From NCBI RefSeq assembly GCF_963675165.1, contig NC_087377.1, positions 7,333,122 through 7,397,121 of the forward strand: DNA of 64,000 bases, in the 5' to 3' direction. The notes under the pieces are model-generated. The model saw nothing but the letters and a program-made list of their open reading frames with translations. It made no database searches and was not told where the DNA came from. Position 1 is the stretch's first letter. Each line of letters starts with the position of its first letter. Both the position numbers and the translations under genes were made by a program. This stretch comes from Halichondria panicea (taxonomy: Eukaryota > Porifera > Demospongiae > Suberitida > Halichondriidae). Below are positions 33,301 through 45,680 of this stretch, piece by piece.

Positions 33301-34528
33301 GTGTAAACAGGGCTTTATACTACTACCAGGAGTGCTACTGAATAACATGACTTACTGATTAGCATGTCCTTGAATATGAGGCGCACACCCGTGATCGAAG
33401 TAAGCGTCACAGAGATGTTGATTATCTGGTCAGTGGGAAGAGAGAAATTTATCATTTGGGGGTCTTCAATGGTCTTATTGATGGGTACCAATATGTCAGT
33501 GGTAACTTGGTAAGAGGTGAAGTTGGTACAGTTTGGTACCTGAGAGGTGAGCTGAATAAGTGTGTCTTACAGTCAATACGTTTCTTACCATACCACCGAG
33601 ATGTACTATTTTCTTCAACACATTACCTCCCTGACTGATGAGAGGAATGACATTACTATCTGTGGTTTTTTTGTCAAGCATAATTATATAAACACATTAA
33701 AGATAATATTCACAGTACCTGTTACTTGTGTAAAGAACCCAGTGACTGGTTCACTCTGATTTCCTTCCATTCCTGACTCAGAAGTAATCGGAGTCACAGT
33801 GAAGGTGAATGTATCACAGACAGTGTGGTTCTTAAGTTGTTGATAATTAAACTGCACTTGATTTTGAATCCCATTTAGAGGAGGAAGTGCAACCATCTCA
33901 TTGGTGACCAGAGGCACCAGGGAGATGTCCACACGATAGGCGAGGTTATTCATAGTGAAATTATTCATTACGGAGACAGTAATTTTGGTTTCACCATTCA
34001 ACACCACAAGAATTACACGCTCTGAGAAAATAAGCACAGCAACTCAAGGTATACTTTCTACAATACACCACTCACCAACTGTCAATATTGCAATCCTTGA
34101 GAACAACACTGCACCACTCAGTGAAAATGCTGCACACTGAATGACACTGTTGTTGAACTGTGAGCTAGCTGGGATGGTCAGCACTGAGGGACGACCTGAA
34201 GTACCTCCAGCTACTTTGATTTCAGATGAAAAGTCAGGGCTTACAGACGGTGTGCCGTCCACGAACCAAGGATAACCTGATGCTCCAGGAGACAGGCACT
34301 CAAACTTTGCCAATAATCCCTCGGCTTGTATCACTGACTCGGGCTCAATTGTAAACTTTTGGGCTGTATTATTATGACGTACATGGCGGCAGTTTGTCAT
34401 TGCATGTAAAATATTTATAGTGACACATGTATATGTATCATACCTTCAATAACTGTGATTGTAAGAAATAGCCCAACTACAATGCACAAGGCAGTTGTCT
34501 GACTTGCTATAGCTGCCACCAACTCCAT
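30317..34528 (-). CDS. RU6: inverted subfamily II receptor, ectodomain intact, conserved tail missing
   Basis: Minus-strand exons in order: S 34444-34528 (MELVAAIASQTTALCIVVGL), A' 34076-34363, B' 33719-34021, C' 33589-33659, D' 33356-33539, E about 31837-32148, F 30704-31009, G 30554-30643, H from about 30500 to 30346. All have GT..AG borders and no internal stop. The Ig exon has AKFECLSPG and YPWFVDG. The stalk is SPSLSSPQPPPP. The helix (ALIVVTSLSAVIVVTLILVI, then IIVIVIVILY) is followed by RVKKGKRGNK. No exon resembling the family tail lies downstream as far as RU5. Reading through the last donor gives a short tail with one tyrosine, ending at 30317. The signal peptide is unlike those of RU2, RU3 and RU5. 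Functional status is uncertain because the 3' end is unresolved. Confidence 0.72.
31070..31792. mobile_element. Foldback element with sub-terminal repeats in the RU6 E-F intron
   Basis: The ends gtgtgtgcacacgagatcaa and, inverted, ctgatctcgtgtgaggcaat to cgcacacc mirror each other. Towards the right end a loose repeat of gttgat-ct-atgaaa occurs several times (31,620-31,770). It fills the E-F intron between 31,010 and 31,836. Confidence 0.55.
32149..33355. other. RU6 D-E intron with an R2/R5 composite repeat
   Basis: This intron is about 1.2 kb. On the minus strand it contains a continuous R2 plus R5 repeat (about 33,075 down to 32,537), from tgcctcggtgcgcatgcgca to acccgcggtgctttcatta. Flanking sequence near 32,200 and 33,300 shares inverted pieces (aaagccccgtttacac / gtgtaaacagggcttt), suggesting that a larger foldback element encloses the repeat. 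No exon is seen. Confidence 0.6.
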
Positions 34529-36680
34529 CTACAAGAGCTACAATAAAAATAGTTTGACTCTAACTATGGGTTATAAAATTCATTACTAGCTTGTCGTCTG
34601 ATATCGGCTGTGGTCCTTGTAGATTCACGATCAGCTATAGCGCTAAATGTATAATAGCTAAATTAAGTCTTGCTATTCATAAAATAGTTAGCGTAGTCTA
34701 CTTTCTTAAACCTGCTAGAAATGAATTTAATATTTCCTGAGAAAGGGTTATTAGGATAAAACACGTGATGATCCAATTACTCGTCCAAAGCATGAAGCTG
34801 AAGCTATGCATAATAATTTATAAGTGAATATAATTATCACTTGGTACCTATAAAGGAGGATTCAACACACCTCATCACAACAAAAGAACTCTTCACAACC
34901 TCCAACTTGACTGAAGTCTTTAATTTATTGCCTCCATTTCCAAGAATGAGATATCGAATGAGATATCGTATAATTCATCTCTGCTGGTAAGTGAGTATAA
35001 TTATAGAGACAGACAAAATTATTAGAAACACATTGTTGTTATGCCTCGAGGCGTAGCCACACGAGGGATACGGTAAAGCTGACTGTGTGTGTGTGTGTGT
35101 GTCTGTTCCAGCTGTAACTGCTCAACGGTTGCAATGCGACGAAAACTAACAGCTTCTATAGGCTTCTAGCCACGTTCTCTTGGATTTTGATTCATGGATT
35201 AGGAAACTAAAGTTTCTTTCTCGAGTTATGGCTAGTTTGACTCACATTGAAGGCTGTTGCAGTCTCTTCAGAATCTTTCATTTACATGTAGCGCCTTACA
35301 TTACTATACCAGTGCTGTTGTGTATAGTGTGATTGACCACTCTTTAGTAGCAGCATAATTATAATTATTATGTTCTTTTGTGTGCTTCGATCAACTCCTT
35401 GTACAAAGTACGTATTATTACCCGAGGCCGTGCCGCGGCCAGCGGGTATAGTAGTCCGTTGGTTTGTTTGTTAGTGTATTTTGAGTCTACTCATCTGGAT
35501 GCCATAGCGCTGCATTTACAGCATGGATAGCCTTCACACAACAATTTATTAGTTTTAAAAGTCGCAGATTTCGATGTTAAAGCTTCGTTGTCGTATAAAA
35601 GCGAGCAAAAGCTAAGAAGCTAAGAAGCTTGAACTTGCGTTGCCTAGACATGACCTTTATTTGAGGTACATTGTAGATCTATTATTTGCAGCTGAAGTGA
35701 GCCAGCCTTTATCGGTCTCTATTAAAAGTACGTTGTTGCTTCTTTACTCCGCTGGTTTTTATAGATTTATTTATTGCACTTCAGTGCTCTAGTAATTATA
35801 GTGATGCTAGGCAAATTTGACAAGATACTACCAACTACTGGACCTACTCGATATAATTATACATCAAGTTTAAATTACCCCATATCTAACTATAGACTAC
35901 AACTATAAGTAAGCTCAACATTACCTTTGGACTGCTCTATGATATCTTTGGCCTGTATAGCTAGCTCGATACTCACAATTTTGATGGGGAGTGGACGCCG
36001 TGGCCAAAAAAAAACTTATTTGTGAAAATGGAGAATAAGGTGGTGACTTACTGACAGCAATCAGCCTGCACGGTGACTGTTCTCAACTGCAAGTCCTATT
36101 CAGTCTAGCGTTTCAGTGGAGCAGTTTATATAAATAGAGCATCAGTGATAACCATCGCCACAGGTACGTGTTGTAACTGCTGCGTCCAAGGAGGTAATTT
36201 AGTTAATCACTGTCTCCAGTCTGTAGCCTTTGAACCTGCTGCAGGAAAAATAAACATATAACCACCCAATTCTTTGAGTCGAGTGACCATAATTATTGAT
36301 CTACAGAAAATGCTGAATTTTAAAACACCCTGACAAACCTATATTTTGTACTTTATTGATAATAGTTTAGTCAGAATCCAGTTAAGACATCTTGGACCTG
36401 AGTACGTATAGATCTAAGTCAATGTCTTATGTTTAGATCTATGATCTGTAGGCTCACCTTACAAGAAATCATAATCAAGAGAAGAATCAAGAGAAGAAGA
36501 CATAGATACCGGTGTAGAAGCGATATGGGGCTCCCCCCCATTTCAGGGCCCCCGGGCCCTAAAACGCTAGCGATACATGTACATTGTAGATGCTGGTATT
36601 ATAAAGGCAATAATTATATTCAGGGGGCCAGACAGAATATCTCAGGGGGGCTACATTTAAATGTCAATCAATAGCATAAT

Positions 36681-37530
36681 TATGCCTCGAGGCGTAGCCG
36701 CACGAGGGATACGGTAAAGCTGACTGTGTGTGTGTCTGTCTGTCTGTCTGTCTGTCTGTGTGTGTGTGTGTGTATTCCAGCTATAACTGCTCAACGGTTA
36801 CAATGCGACGAAAACTAACAGCTTCTATAGGCTTCTAGCCACGTTCTCTTGGATTTTGATTCGTGGATTAGCAAACTAAAGCTTCTTTCTCGAGTTATGG
36901 CTAGTTTGACTCACATTGAAGGCTGTTGCAGTCTCTTCAGAATCTTTCATAGCATCATCTGTCCGCACAAACTTTCTATTCAACATAATTATGAGTTAGC
37001 CTTGCACTAAAGCGCTAGCTTTTTGTTAGCTACAATACTCAGAAAATATCTGTTAAAACAGCTAGCTAGCAGTAGCCATTTGTGAAATTGATCTCTTTGG
37101 ACACACCCTTTAATTATTCCTGTGGATGTAATGCGCATGCGCGCTCATTCCCCATGTGTGAGAAAATAATATCCAAGATCCAGATCCAGATCCTCCTGGC
37201 AGAATCATCTTTGTCTTGAGGGCCTGGTAAGCCACAAAACACTACCATATAACAATATAGATAACAATATGCATGTACACAGGTCTTTTCTTCTTAGATA
37301 TTATATACACTGAACTACAGATCCTGGAAGAATCAATTTTCTTCTTTCTTGAGGTCCTGGTAAGCCACATAATACAGCAATAGATGCATGTAAATAAGTC
37401 TTTTCTTCTCAGTGACTTTATATAGATAAGCTAACTTTAATATAAAATTCATTATAGATAACACTCTAATACTTTTGAGCGAAAGCAAAAACATGGCGAG
37501 AGGCATTAGCACAGCGCCAGCTTGAACACT
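36681..37530 (+). repeat. R1 interspersed repeat, long copy
   Basis: Begins with the hairpin cctcgaggcgtagccgcacg and agggatacgg, then a TG/TCTG microsatellite, then a unique body (ttctataggcttctagccac). It extends to ggcgagaggcattagcacag near 37,500. The copy at 57607-58452 matches along nearly this whole length. Shorter copies lie at 35041-35285 and 37985-38470. Confidence 0.75.
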
Positions 37531-37984
37531 AGTTTAATCTAGGTAGATAGTCCAAAACTGAACAAAAACATTGAGTGTGTGTATTATCTGTATCTGTTAT
37601 AGGCTGAGAGCTGAGGCTAAGAATTCACTACTAGACCAAGGTGAGCTACAATAGATCTAGAGATTTTAAGGTAGAGGGAAGTCACCAGAAAATGTTGCTA
37701 AAAAAAGATACCTTTACTAGTATGGTGGTCTTATCAACTGGCACCTATTACATGTGTGTGACCCTCACAATGAATGTGATTATTGATCACAATTTTGGTA
37801 CAGTGTACGTACGTAATTAAGGTTAGGGTAGTTTCACCCCTGCAAAATGTATAGAGTACCTATGAATATCATTATCGCTACCCTCTGGAAGGTACTTAGC
37901 TATAATACATAATTATAGATACCAATAAAGCTTGCTTGAAGTATTTACTGCACTTATAAATTGAGGCAAAAAATAATCTATTAT

Positions 37985-38470
37985 TATGCCTCGAGGCGTA
38001 GCCGCACGAGGGGTAAAGCTGACTGTGTGTGTGTCTGTCTGTCTGTCTGTCTGTGTGTGTGTGTATTCCAGCTATAACTGCTCAACGGTTACAATGCGAC
38101 AAAAACTAACAGCTTCTATAGGCTTCTAGCCACGTTCTCTTGGATTTTGATTCGTGGATTAGCAAACTAAAGCTTCTTTCTCGAGTTATGGCTAGTTTGA
38201 CTCACATTGAAGGCTGTTGCAGTCTCTTCAGAATCTTTCATAGCATCATCTGTTCGCACAAACTTTCTATTCAACTTATGAGTTAGCCTTGCACTTAAGC
38301 GCTAGCTTTTTGTTGGCTACAAGAGTTAGAAAGAGCTGCTAAAGAAGCTAGCTATTTTAGTAGCCATTATTGATTGAACTGCAGACACACCCCTATTCCT
38401 GGATGTAGATCTAATGCGCATGCGCGCTCAATACCACGTGTAAGAGAATCCATTTTGCAGAGAATCAGCT
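37985..38470 (+). repeat. R1 interspersed repeat, shorter copy
   Basis: Same hairpin start, microsatellite and body as the 36.7-kb copy, diverging after about 38,340. It ends near a partly conserved segment (taatgcgcatgcgcgctcaa). Confidence 0.7.
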
Positions 38471-39573
38471 TTGTTGAGGTCCAGGTAAGCCACAAACCAA
38501 CCTTTTATTTTACTGCAGTTTTGATGCCCTAAAAAGCATGAATCTCTATGTTGAGAGTTTTATCTAGAAATAGTTGCCAGTGGCCTCTGCTGTGTCATCT
38601 TTCAGCCTGTAAAATCGCTCTAAGCGTTCGTATCAGCACACAACCGAAATTCACTTAAATAGAGGGCGTTTTACATAGAATCATTGTAAAATCCATCGGA
38701 AATGGTTGTCACTGTCCGTTTATTGCCGTGCATAAGTGATGTTTGATGCTTATTTTCTCCAACAAAAATATCTCTATGTCATGCATTATTTTGTGAAGTG
38801 AAGTACAAAAGTTAGCTAGTGTCTGCTAATACCCTCCAGTGCTCTATTAATTATATGTACGTTCTGAATTGAATTTCCTGCAAGTTTGTATCAACTTAAG
38901 AAATCTGTTTTTGTTAATACCGTAAACGATGTCATTACAGCGCCATGATAATTATTATAAGCTCCAATTAATTCAGCATCAGCATAATTTTTGAGGCCCT
39001 AAAAGAAGCGCTTACCGTTGCTGAAATTTTTTTTTCTGGCGCTTATAAAAAGGCTTGTTTGAGACATCAAGACAATTATAGACTTCCTTCACACTTTGAA
39101 CAGTTGTCTGACCATAGCTACAGTCCATGAATGTTGTTCACAAGTCAGCTTTCAACGTTGCAGCTTGCTAGCTACTATAGCTAGCAAGTAAAACGGACTA
39201 GACCACACCTATTTTCTCTAAAATGTCTGTACTAGCTGTACAACATAAACGCCATCGTAATTTAGGCGCCCGCTAGGCTGAACGCACTTTTTTGTGCTCT
39301 AAAAGATGCGCCCCTCAGAAGTGGAATTATTTTTTTCTGCCACGTAATTACATTCCAAGCGCACGTCAAGCCTTTAAAAACCGATTCAGCATTATAATTA
39401 TCAAGCGATGTATACTGATAATTTTACTTCACTGACAAAGGATCGATTCAATTTAAGTGGATGCTTATCTCAAAACCAGGATATAATTATTATTATTTTA
39501 AGCTATTTTGTACACTGCATAAGTCCTGTCCTGTGGTACTTTACTTGTGTAGGTTCGTGTGCCTGGCATCACA

Positions 39574-42094
39574 ATGAAGGCCCTACGAGTGTTGTTGCCT
39601 GTCATTATCATAGTGCTCACATATCCGATTGGTTGTGGAGAAGGTTTGCACATACATTTTCATAAGGCCATCACATACATTTACATAAGGCCATCATTTC
39701 CCGCTTGGTAAAAGTGTAAAAGTATGCCTCTTTGTCTGTCATTATTCAGAGGAGGTACGACACGAGTACCTCGATTAGGCTTGGTCACATGAACAATTAC
39801 CATATCTACATGTACAAATCATGTATGATAACGCTTTCAATCTAAACAGAAGTTATGGCCACACAAAGTTAGCCTAGCTTTCAATCCATTGAACAGTGAA
39901 GTCTTGTTGCATACATGTGACATTAACTCAATTTTAGCCTAATTGAGGTACTCGTGTCGGGCCTCCTCTGGTCATTATTGCTGTAAAACATTGACACACC
40001 CCTTAATTTCTTAATTTATGTATTATGTACGTGCTCTTTTTTGGTTCAGAATTTAATATTCATTGTCCCCCCCCCCCCCTCATGTCCTTTCCATTTTAAT
40101 GAGGGTATGAATAATGAGAATAATGACCAAAGGAATGTACTTTGTCTGGCCTATTAAACATGGGGTGTTACGGTAAACAGTTTGCTCATGAATGTTTGAA
40201 GTACATACATGATAAATATATTGGTGTATCATTCTGTATGAGAAGTACAGTGTATCAATCTAATCTTCAAAACATCTTTCAGTGGAAGCTCTGAGCGATC
40301 ATCAAGTTACTATAGAAACAACACAAACTAGTAGTCATTTTAAACTTCCAAAAACACTTCTAGCTCTGTATTCTTACTCTTATACGATGCTTTTTACCAT
40401 TTTGGAGGGCAGCTCGAAGTGTTTTTTTCTTTCCAGGCCAAAAAACTCTCACAAAAATTAATATGTAGACTAAAATGGTGGTCACAGCCAAGGAAAACAG
40501 CCTCTTATGAGCTTTCAGCAAAATATCTCTTCGAGCCGCCCTGCATATAGTGAAGCTACAGTAGAACTATCTAGTAAAAGTGTCTATTGGAGCAACTACT
40601 GCGTTTCAGCTGGACTTCTAGCCTCGACCCCAGGCCGATCCGTCTCCAATTGAACTTCGTTCTATTAAAAAAAAATCGGCCTGGGACCGAGGCTACTGGA
40701 CTTCCAGCTCATTCTAGCTGCTCACGATCACTAGATCTAGCTCATGAATAATTAATGAGCAAACAGTTTACCGTAGCAGGTACTTGAACTTGTAAAGTAT
40801 TTGTTGCGTGCAGTAATATGTGCACCGGTCACTATTTATGTAGTATTGCAATGATACTCTGTTGTGTGCTTGTTCTTATTTCTCACAGCTCAGTTCATAG
40901 TACAGCCAGTGTCAGTGGAGAGAGCCGAGGGACTGGAGGCAGTGTTCAGTTGTCAGTATCAAGAGGAGGGATTGACTGTTACTTATGATTGGGCAATAAA
41001 CAATACCATACTCGAAACTGATACAGAAACTGTTAGAGCACGTCCACCTTCATCTCCTGGTGGACCAGCCACACTGACAATCTTGGCCACTCCAGAGCAC
41101 AACAACTCTGTTGTTCAGTGTGTGGCTACAATCAGAAATGGCATTGTTACTGTAAGGTCTGAAGTATCGACCACAGCTACTTTAACTGTTCGTGGTGAGT
41201 TAGTAACTTTCTATGCATGAGCATTGTTTAAGTATTGCACTATAGCAACAATTATCAGTAATGTTCTGACTGCTCCAAACACCATCACTGTGATGTGGAA
41301 TGCTCTACCCCTCACTGAGTACTGTGTGGACATCACCGAGTCAACTCTGGACTTCACTGAAACAGCTGTTTTTGATCCTGTGTGTGGACTGGTTAATCAG
41401 TACATCTTCACGTACTCCAACCCCATCAGTGTGTGTGACAGATTCTCCTTCACTGTGACTCCTACTGACGGAGAGATGAGGGGAACAACCAGTGAACCAG
41501 ATACTGGGTTCTTTACAAGGGTAGAAGGTGTGTATGGTGCACTCTGAGCAAGCTACTGTAGCTTGTTACAATTCTACATTATGCAGGTAGTATTGAAGAA
41601 CGACATCGTGTTCGTGAAAGTGGGGAGAATAAGTCAGTAGGATTTAAAGCTACTGTGAGTAATTTTATAGTCGGTTGAGATTTACACATGCATTGTATTC
41701 TTGTGTTTTTTTAGAGGACATTTTTCCCTTATTTGGTCCTTTTTCGATTCACTGTTCAGTTGTAGTATGACCGGTAATTGCAGTCCATGAAACAACTTTC
41801 ATTGTTTCCCTCTCCAGCCCTTCCACCACGATGCCCTGACACTAACACTGAGGAGCTGCACACAGAGAAGACACTAGGTGTGTGGTTAGTACTTACATGC
41901 TGCAATACCGTATAGCGGGTAATTTTCGTGGGGTAAAATGCAAATATGTCAATATGTCCTTTGGAAGCGAAGCAACTATATGTACTATACATCTGTTTAT
42001 TATTCTCAACCAATATCTCCCTCCAGCCCTTGCACCACAACAACGCCGTCCACCCCCACCACCCATCTACAAAACGTCCTTAATAACTGTGTGA
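39574..42094 (+). CDS. RU7: short, membrane-less receptor copy with proline-rich end (provisional)
   Basis: Exons: S 39574-39643 (MKALRVLLPVIIIVLTYPIG), A 40889-41194, B 41246-41527 and C 41587-41654, all open and close to RU2 and RU3. Modules D to H and the conserved tail are absent. Two further phase-1 candidate exons follow: 41818-41877 (ALPPRCPDTNTEELHTEKTL) and 42027-42094 (ALAPQQRRPPPPPIYKTSLI, then TV and stop). Joining B directly to them keeps the frame; including C does not. The product would be about 260 aa with no membrane helix. The proline run beside a tyrosine resembles SH3/SH2 ligands, which would be odd in a secreted protein, so the last two exons may be the end of a helix-containing isoform that I cannot see. 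Exon assignment after B is inference. Confidence 0.55.
39644..40888. other. First intron of RU7
   Basis: Contains a hAT-like MITE (39747-39970), a C-run near 40,064-40,079 and a small foldback (about 40,622-40,695) whose arms are gcctcgaccccaggccga and its near inverse. No exon is seen. Confidence 0.65.
39747..39970. mobile_element. hAT-like MITE with 9-base flanking repeats
   Basis: Terminal inverted repeats start CAGAGGAGGTACGACACGAG on the left, with the inverse (ctcgtgtcgggcctcctctg) on the right. The sequence gtcattatt lies at 39738-39746 and again at 39971-39979. CAG...CTG ends and an 8-9 base duplication fit the hAT superfamily. Confidence 0.8.
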
Positions 42095-42316
42095 GAACAT
42101 AATAACTTACTCGGCAGATTAGGCACATGCACCTCTTTACATTAATTACTAACACGTACATTGCACTGCTACTTGTGGCATGTAGATGATAATGCTGTTA
42201 TTGCTGCTTTAAATTTCTTCTGACTCTTCATGGGTTGTATCGAATATCGGTATAAACTGGGTGGTCTATGCATGCATGCCTGCTCTAAATCAATCAAGTT
42301 ATTATGGTATAATTAT

Positions 42317-42690
42317 TAACCGAGGCAATGCCGCGGCCAGCGGGTATAGTAGTCCGTTTGTTTGTTTGTTTGTCTGTCTGTTTGTAATTTATGAGCCTGC
42401 TCACCTGGATGCCATAGCTCTGCGTTTACAGCATGGGTAGCCTTCATACAATAGTTTTAACAGATTTCGATGTTAAAACTTTGTTGTCGTATATATATAT
42501 ATATATAGCTTGAACTTTCACGTTAGCTAGCTCTATACACACAACCTTTATTCAAGGTAAATCTACATATTTGCAGCTGAAGTGATCCTTTACCGATCTC
42601 TATTAATAGTTTGTTGCTTCTTTATTAGAACACTCCTTCGGTTTTTATAGATCTATTTATTCATGTCAACAGCCGAGGGTTAGCACTTCT
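42317..42690 (+). repeat. R3 interspersed repeat
   Basis: Starts with a GC hairpin (gccgcggccagcggg, then tatagtagtccg), followed by a TTTG/TCTG run, then ctcacctggatgccatagct and ttgcagctgaagtgatcc. Other copies are at 35420-35795, 61056-61345, 61650-62250 and, inverted, 29282-30062. Confidence 0.7.
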
Positions 42691-42770
42691 GTGCTCTATA
42701 CTTTACAATCTCTTTGAATTACTGGATGTACTATTTTTTCATGCAGTTAGATTTGCTGATTTTATTATGC

Positions 42771-43690
42771 CTCAGTGCACATGCGCAAGCAAGGTATACG
42801 GTAGTGTGTTTGTGTGTGTGTAGACTGCTACAGCTGCTCAAGGATGAATCAAGTGCAAGTAAGAGTTTCTATAGGCTTCTAGTAATGTTTACTTGGATTT
42901 TAATTCGTGGATTTGCAAATAATGCTTCGTTCTCGAGTTATGCCTAGTTTTTGCTTACTTGGAATGCCATTGCAGCCTTTTCAGAAGAGTGCGTAGCGAA
43001 ACTCGTCCATGGAGTGTTGCTACTCTACTTAGTAGTTAGCTCTGCACTAGAACACTATAGCTATTGGTAGCTGCAACAGTGAGAAGAGAGCTGCAAGGCT
43101 CTACTAATGCAGCCATTAATCTAGATGGGTGTGGCCCACCTCCAAAAGGGAGACGAGTTGCTGCATCGCGTACTAACTATGAATATCAACCGCGCCTCTA
43201 ACCACAAAGCTCAGCTTGCTGCAGAGAAGGGGAGGGGCTGGGGAAGCCAACAAATGCGTTACGTAAGGTCTATACAATCTGATTGGTGCTAATGCATTCC
43301 TGAATGCAAACTGTTTACGTAATGTAAGCAGTCTGCAATCTGATTGGTGCTGCATGTTTTTCTGCAGCAGAACGAATGCTAGATAGGGCTGCAACTCGGC
43401 TCCCTTTTGGAGGCGGGCCACGCCCATCTATCATTAATCTTAGCTTAAACTTTTGGCATCGATCGTTTTTAATAACAATCATGGTCGATCATTACCCACT
43501 CCTTGAGTTTCCCTGGATTCTGCCTGCATGCAGCAAATTAAAATTAATCAATACAAGAGATTGTTCATCAAATTCATGATATAATAATTATGTGTGTGTA
43601 AACGCTAAATTAGTAGCTTTATGTTATGTAGCTTTAATTGACACCTCCACTGAGGCATCAGCTGCACCCGCGGTGCTTTCATTACTATAG
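42771..43690 (+). repeat. R2/R5 composite repeat split by a MITE
   Basis: The first part (42771-43120) and the last part (43440-43690) correspond to a continuous repeat at 33,075-32,537 on the minus strand. The middle (about 43,128-43,433) is a foldback with arms tagatgggtgtggcccacct and gggccacgcccatcta. The sequence cattaatc lies on both sides, fitting an 8-bp duplication. The 32-kb copy provides the empty site (gccattaattttag). Confidence 0.75.
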
Positions 43691-44530
43691 GAAAAGTACC
43701 TTATAATTATAGTCTCATTATTAGGCCAAACAAACTCAATTATTAATTTCTCGTCCCCGCCCGCTCCTATAGGCCTGATACCTGATGCCACCGCTTGCAC
43801 GCTCATTATACCTGATCAGCCATAATGATCATAAAGCTACATGTACCTTTTTGCTTGTTGTGCGCATGATTCATGTAAAAGTTGATAAGGGATTATAAGT
43901 ATATACAAAAAGCAAATATCGTGACCGTCCATGACATGCATATGCCATGCATATATATACACAGACAAAATTATAACATTGAGGACTATATAGGTATAGG
44001 AACTCGCTTCACAGTATAATATTATAGACTCTCACTGTTCTGGCTCTCTGAAGTATACAGTCACCTCGATATACTGGTCGTTTTGTTTAATTGGCACAGA
44101 TTGCTAGCTTACTGCACAACACTCGTCCTGAAATGTGGGCACTCACTATTCCGGATACTGGTCAGTTCTGACTGACGCCCCAAACTAGATTTTTAACATG
44201 AAGTACTAAGTCCCACAGCACATGTATAATTATCATGTCTGCTACTTATCATGCAGGAATGCATGATCTCATCATACAAAAAAGACTGCTAAAATGATTA
44301 ATGTCAATATTGAGTGCACTTTCACGGTTGTAGTTTGTGTACCAGCATCTCGACCAGTACATATGTTCAGGTCAGCTTACAATTTTTTAGTGATACTTTT
44401 AAAGAGATAGATGAGACTATATATTTGTTGCCCAGTGAGTGGGCAGATTAAAGCAATCCAGTGCTCGATCTGTATATATATGTCATGTTACATCACTACC
44501 AAGCAACCATATATTGCACTGCACTGGTAT

Positions 44531-44770
44531 TACTGTATAGCGCGAAATTTTCGAGGCACTTATATTTCGTGGAATGGCCTCTAAAAGCATTTCGTTGCAC
44601 AATATTCACGGAATGACTGCTTTCCATGCCAGAAGCCACGCCTTTAAATCTTTGATCTAGCAGATACTTCTAATTAAAGAACAATTTTTGTGGACTTCAT
44701 TTCGTGTAGGATTGCTAACTCACAAAATCAGCGAAAGTTAAGCCCCTCGAAAATTTCGCGCTATACAGTA
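44531..44770. mobile_element. M1-type foldback MITE
   Basis: The left end tactgtatagcgcgaaattt is mirrored by aaatttcgcgctatacagta. The core differs from other M1 copies, suggesting a subfamily. Confidence 0.7.
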
Positions 44771-44871
44771 TATGCACTTGCTCTAATGTGTAAATGCAGT
44801 AAAATTTGAGAATCTGCTTTTGGGACTTATACCTCACCCTGCCACCCAATAACTCATTTGGTCCGTTTTAT

Positions 44872-45680
44872 CATGGATATAGAACAGTAAGAGGGATTGG
44901 AAACGAAAATGTTTGCGTGAAACACTCTGCGTTATAGGGTGTGGCTAAAACTACAAAGGTTATAGTCAGCATGCTCATTACCTGTCTTGCTGCCATACAA
45001 TGTGCTGTACATAGAAATGGTGAAATTGATCACTTTTAATCTAAAAAGTAAAGAGAATCTAGCTCTAAAAGGTCGACTAAGCAACGCATGCAGCCACTAT
45101 CACTAAACAGCTATACTTCGATCCCAGCCCCTTTCACTAGAGTCTTTCTCAATTGAGAGCCGCCTGGAATCGAGGCTAATGCTATATACAAGAAGGAATA
45201 GCCCTTACTATGAAGTCGTGGGAGGTCAAGGCCCGTGGTGTCTCTAAAAGTATACTAAAGCAGTTTGAAGGACTATACTGCAAACGTTTATGAACAGTAC
45301 AGCTTATCCATAGCATGAAACCATTCTATATAGCACTTAGATAATACATAATAACCAAGTCAAGCAATGTCCTTTGCTGTTTCGGCTTCACAGCAGGGAA
45401 AGAGAAAAGTTGACATGGAGTAATTCAAGCAAATCTCAACAAAAAGTGTAAAGACAACGGACTTAGAGCTTGTCAGTGGTATAAACTTACTTATCTATAG
45501 TACCTCCCAGCCCCCGAGTGATCGCTAGTGGATAGGAGAGCTAGAAACAGTTGAAATACAACCTGAGTACGCTAAAGACTACAATATTCGCGAGCGCGAA
45601 ATCATAACGCGGAGTGTTTCACCCGTTGACACAGGGCAGCCTGGTCGTTTCCAATCCCTTTCCTGTTCTATCTATGGTTT
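44872..45680. mobile_element. M4 foldback element, larger copy
   Basis: The left end catggatatagaacagtaag leads into agggattggaaacga. The right end is the approximate inverse (gtttccaatccctttcctgttctatctatgg). About 800 bases, with no recognised coding. A relative lies at 27523-28026. Confidence 0.6.

Larger units (their letters stand above)
34529..39573. other. Interval between the divergent units RU6 and RU7
   Basis: RU6 and RU7 start from opposite sides of this interval, so promoters should lie at both ends, but no motif could be assigned. It carries R1 repeats (35041-35285, 36681-37530, 37985-38470) and an R3 repeat (35420-35795). A minus-strand donor-like site (caaaggtaat) near 35,925 could mark an untranslated exon. 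No coding gene is supported. Confidence 0.55.

Noticed and set aside
35041-35110. TG/TCTG tracts as independent microsatellites
   Set aside because: Every long tract lies at the same place inside an R1, R2 or R3 repeat, so they are parts of those repeats.
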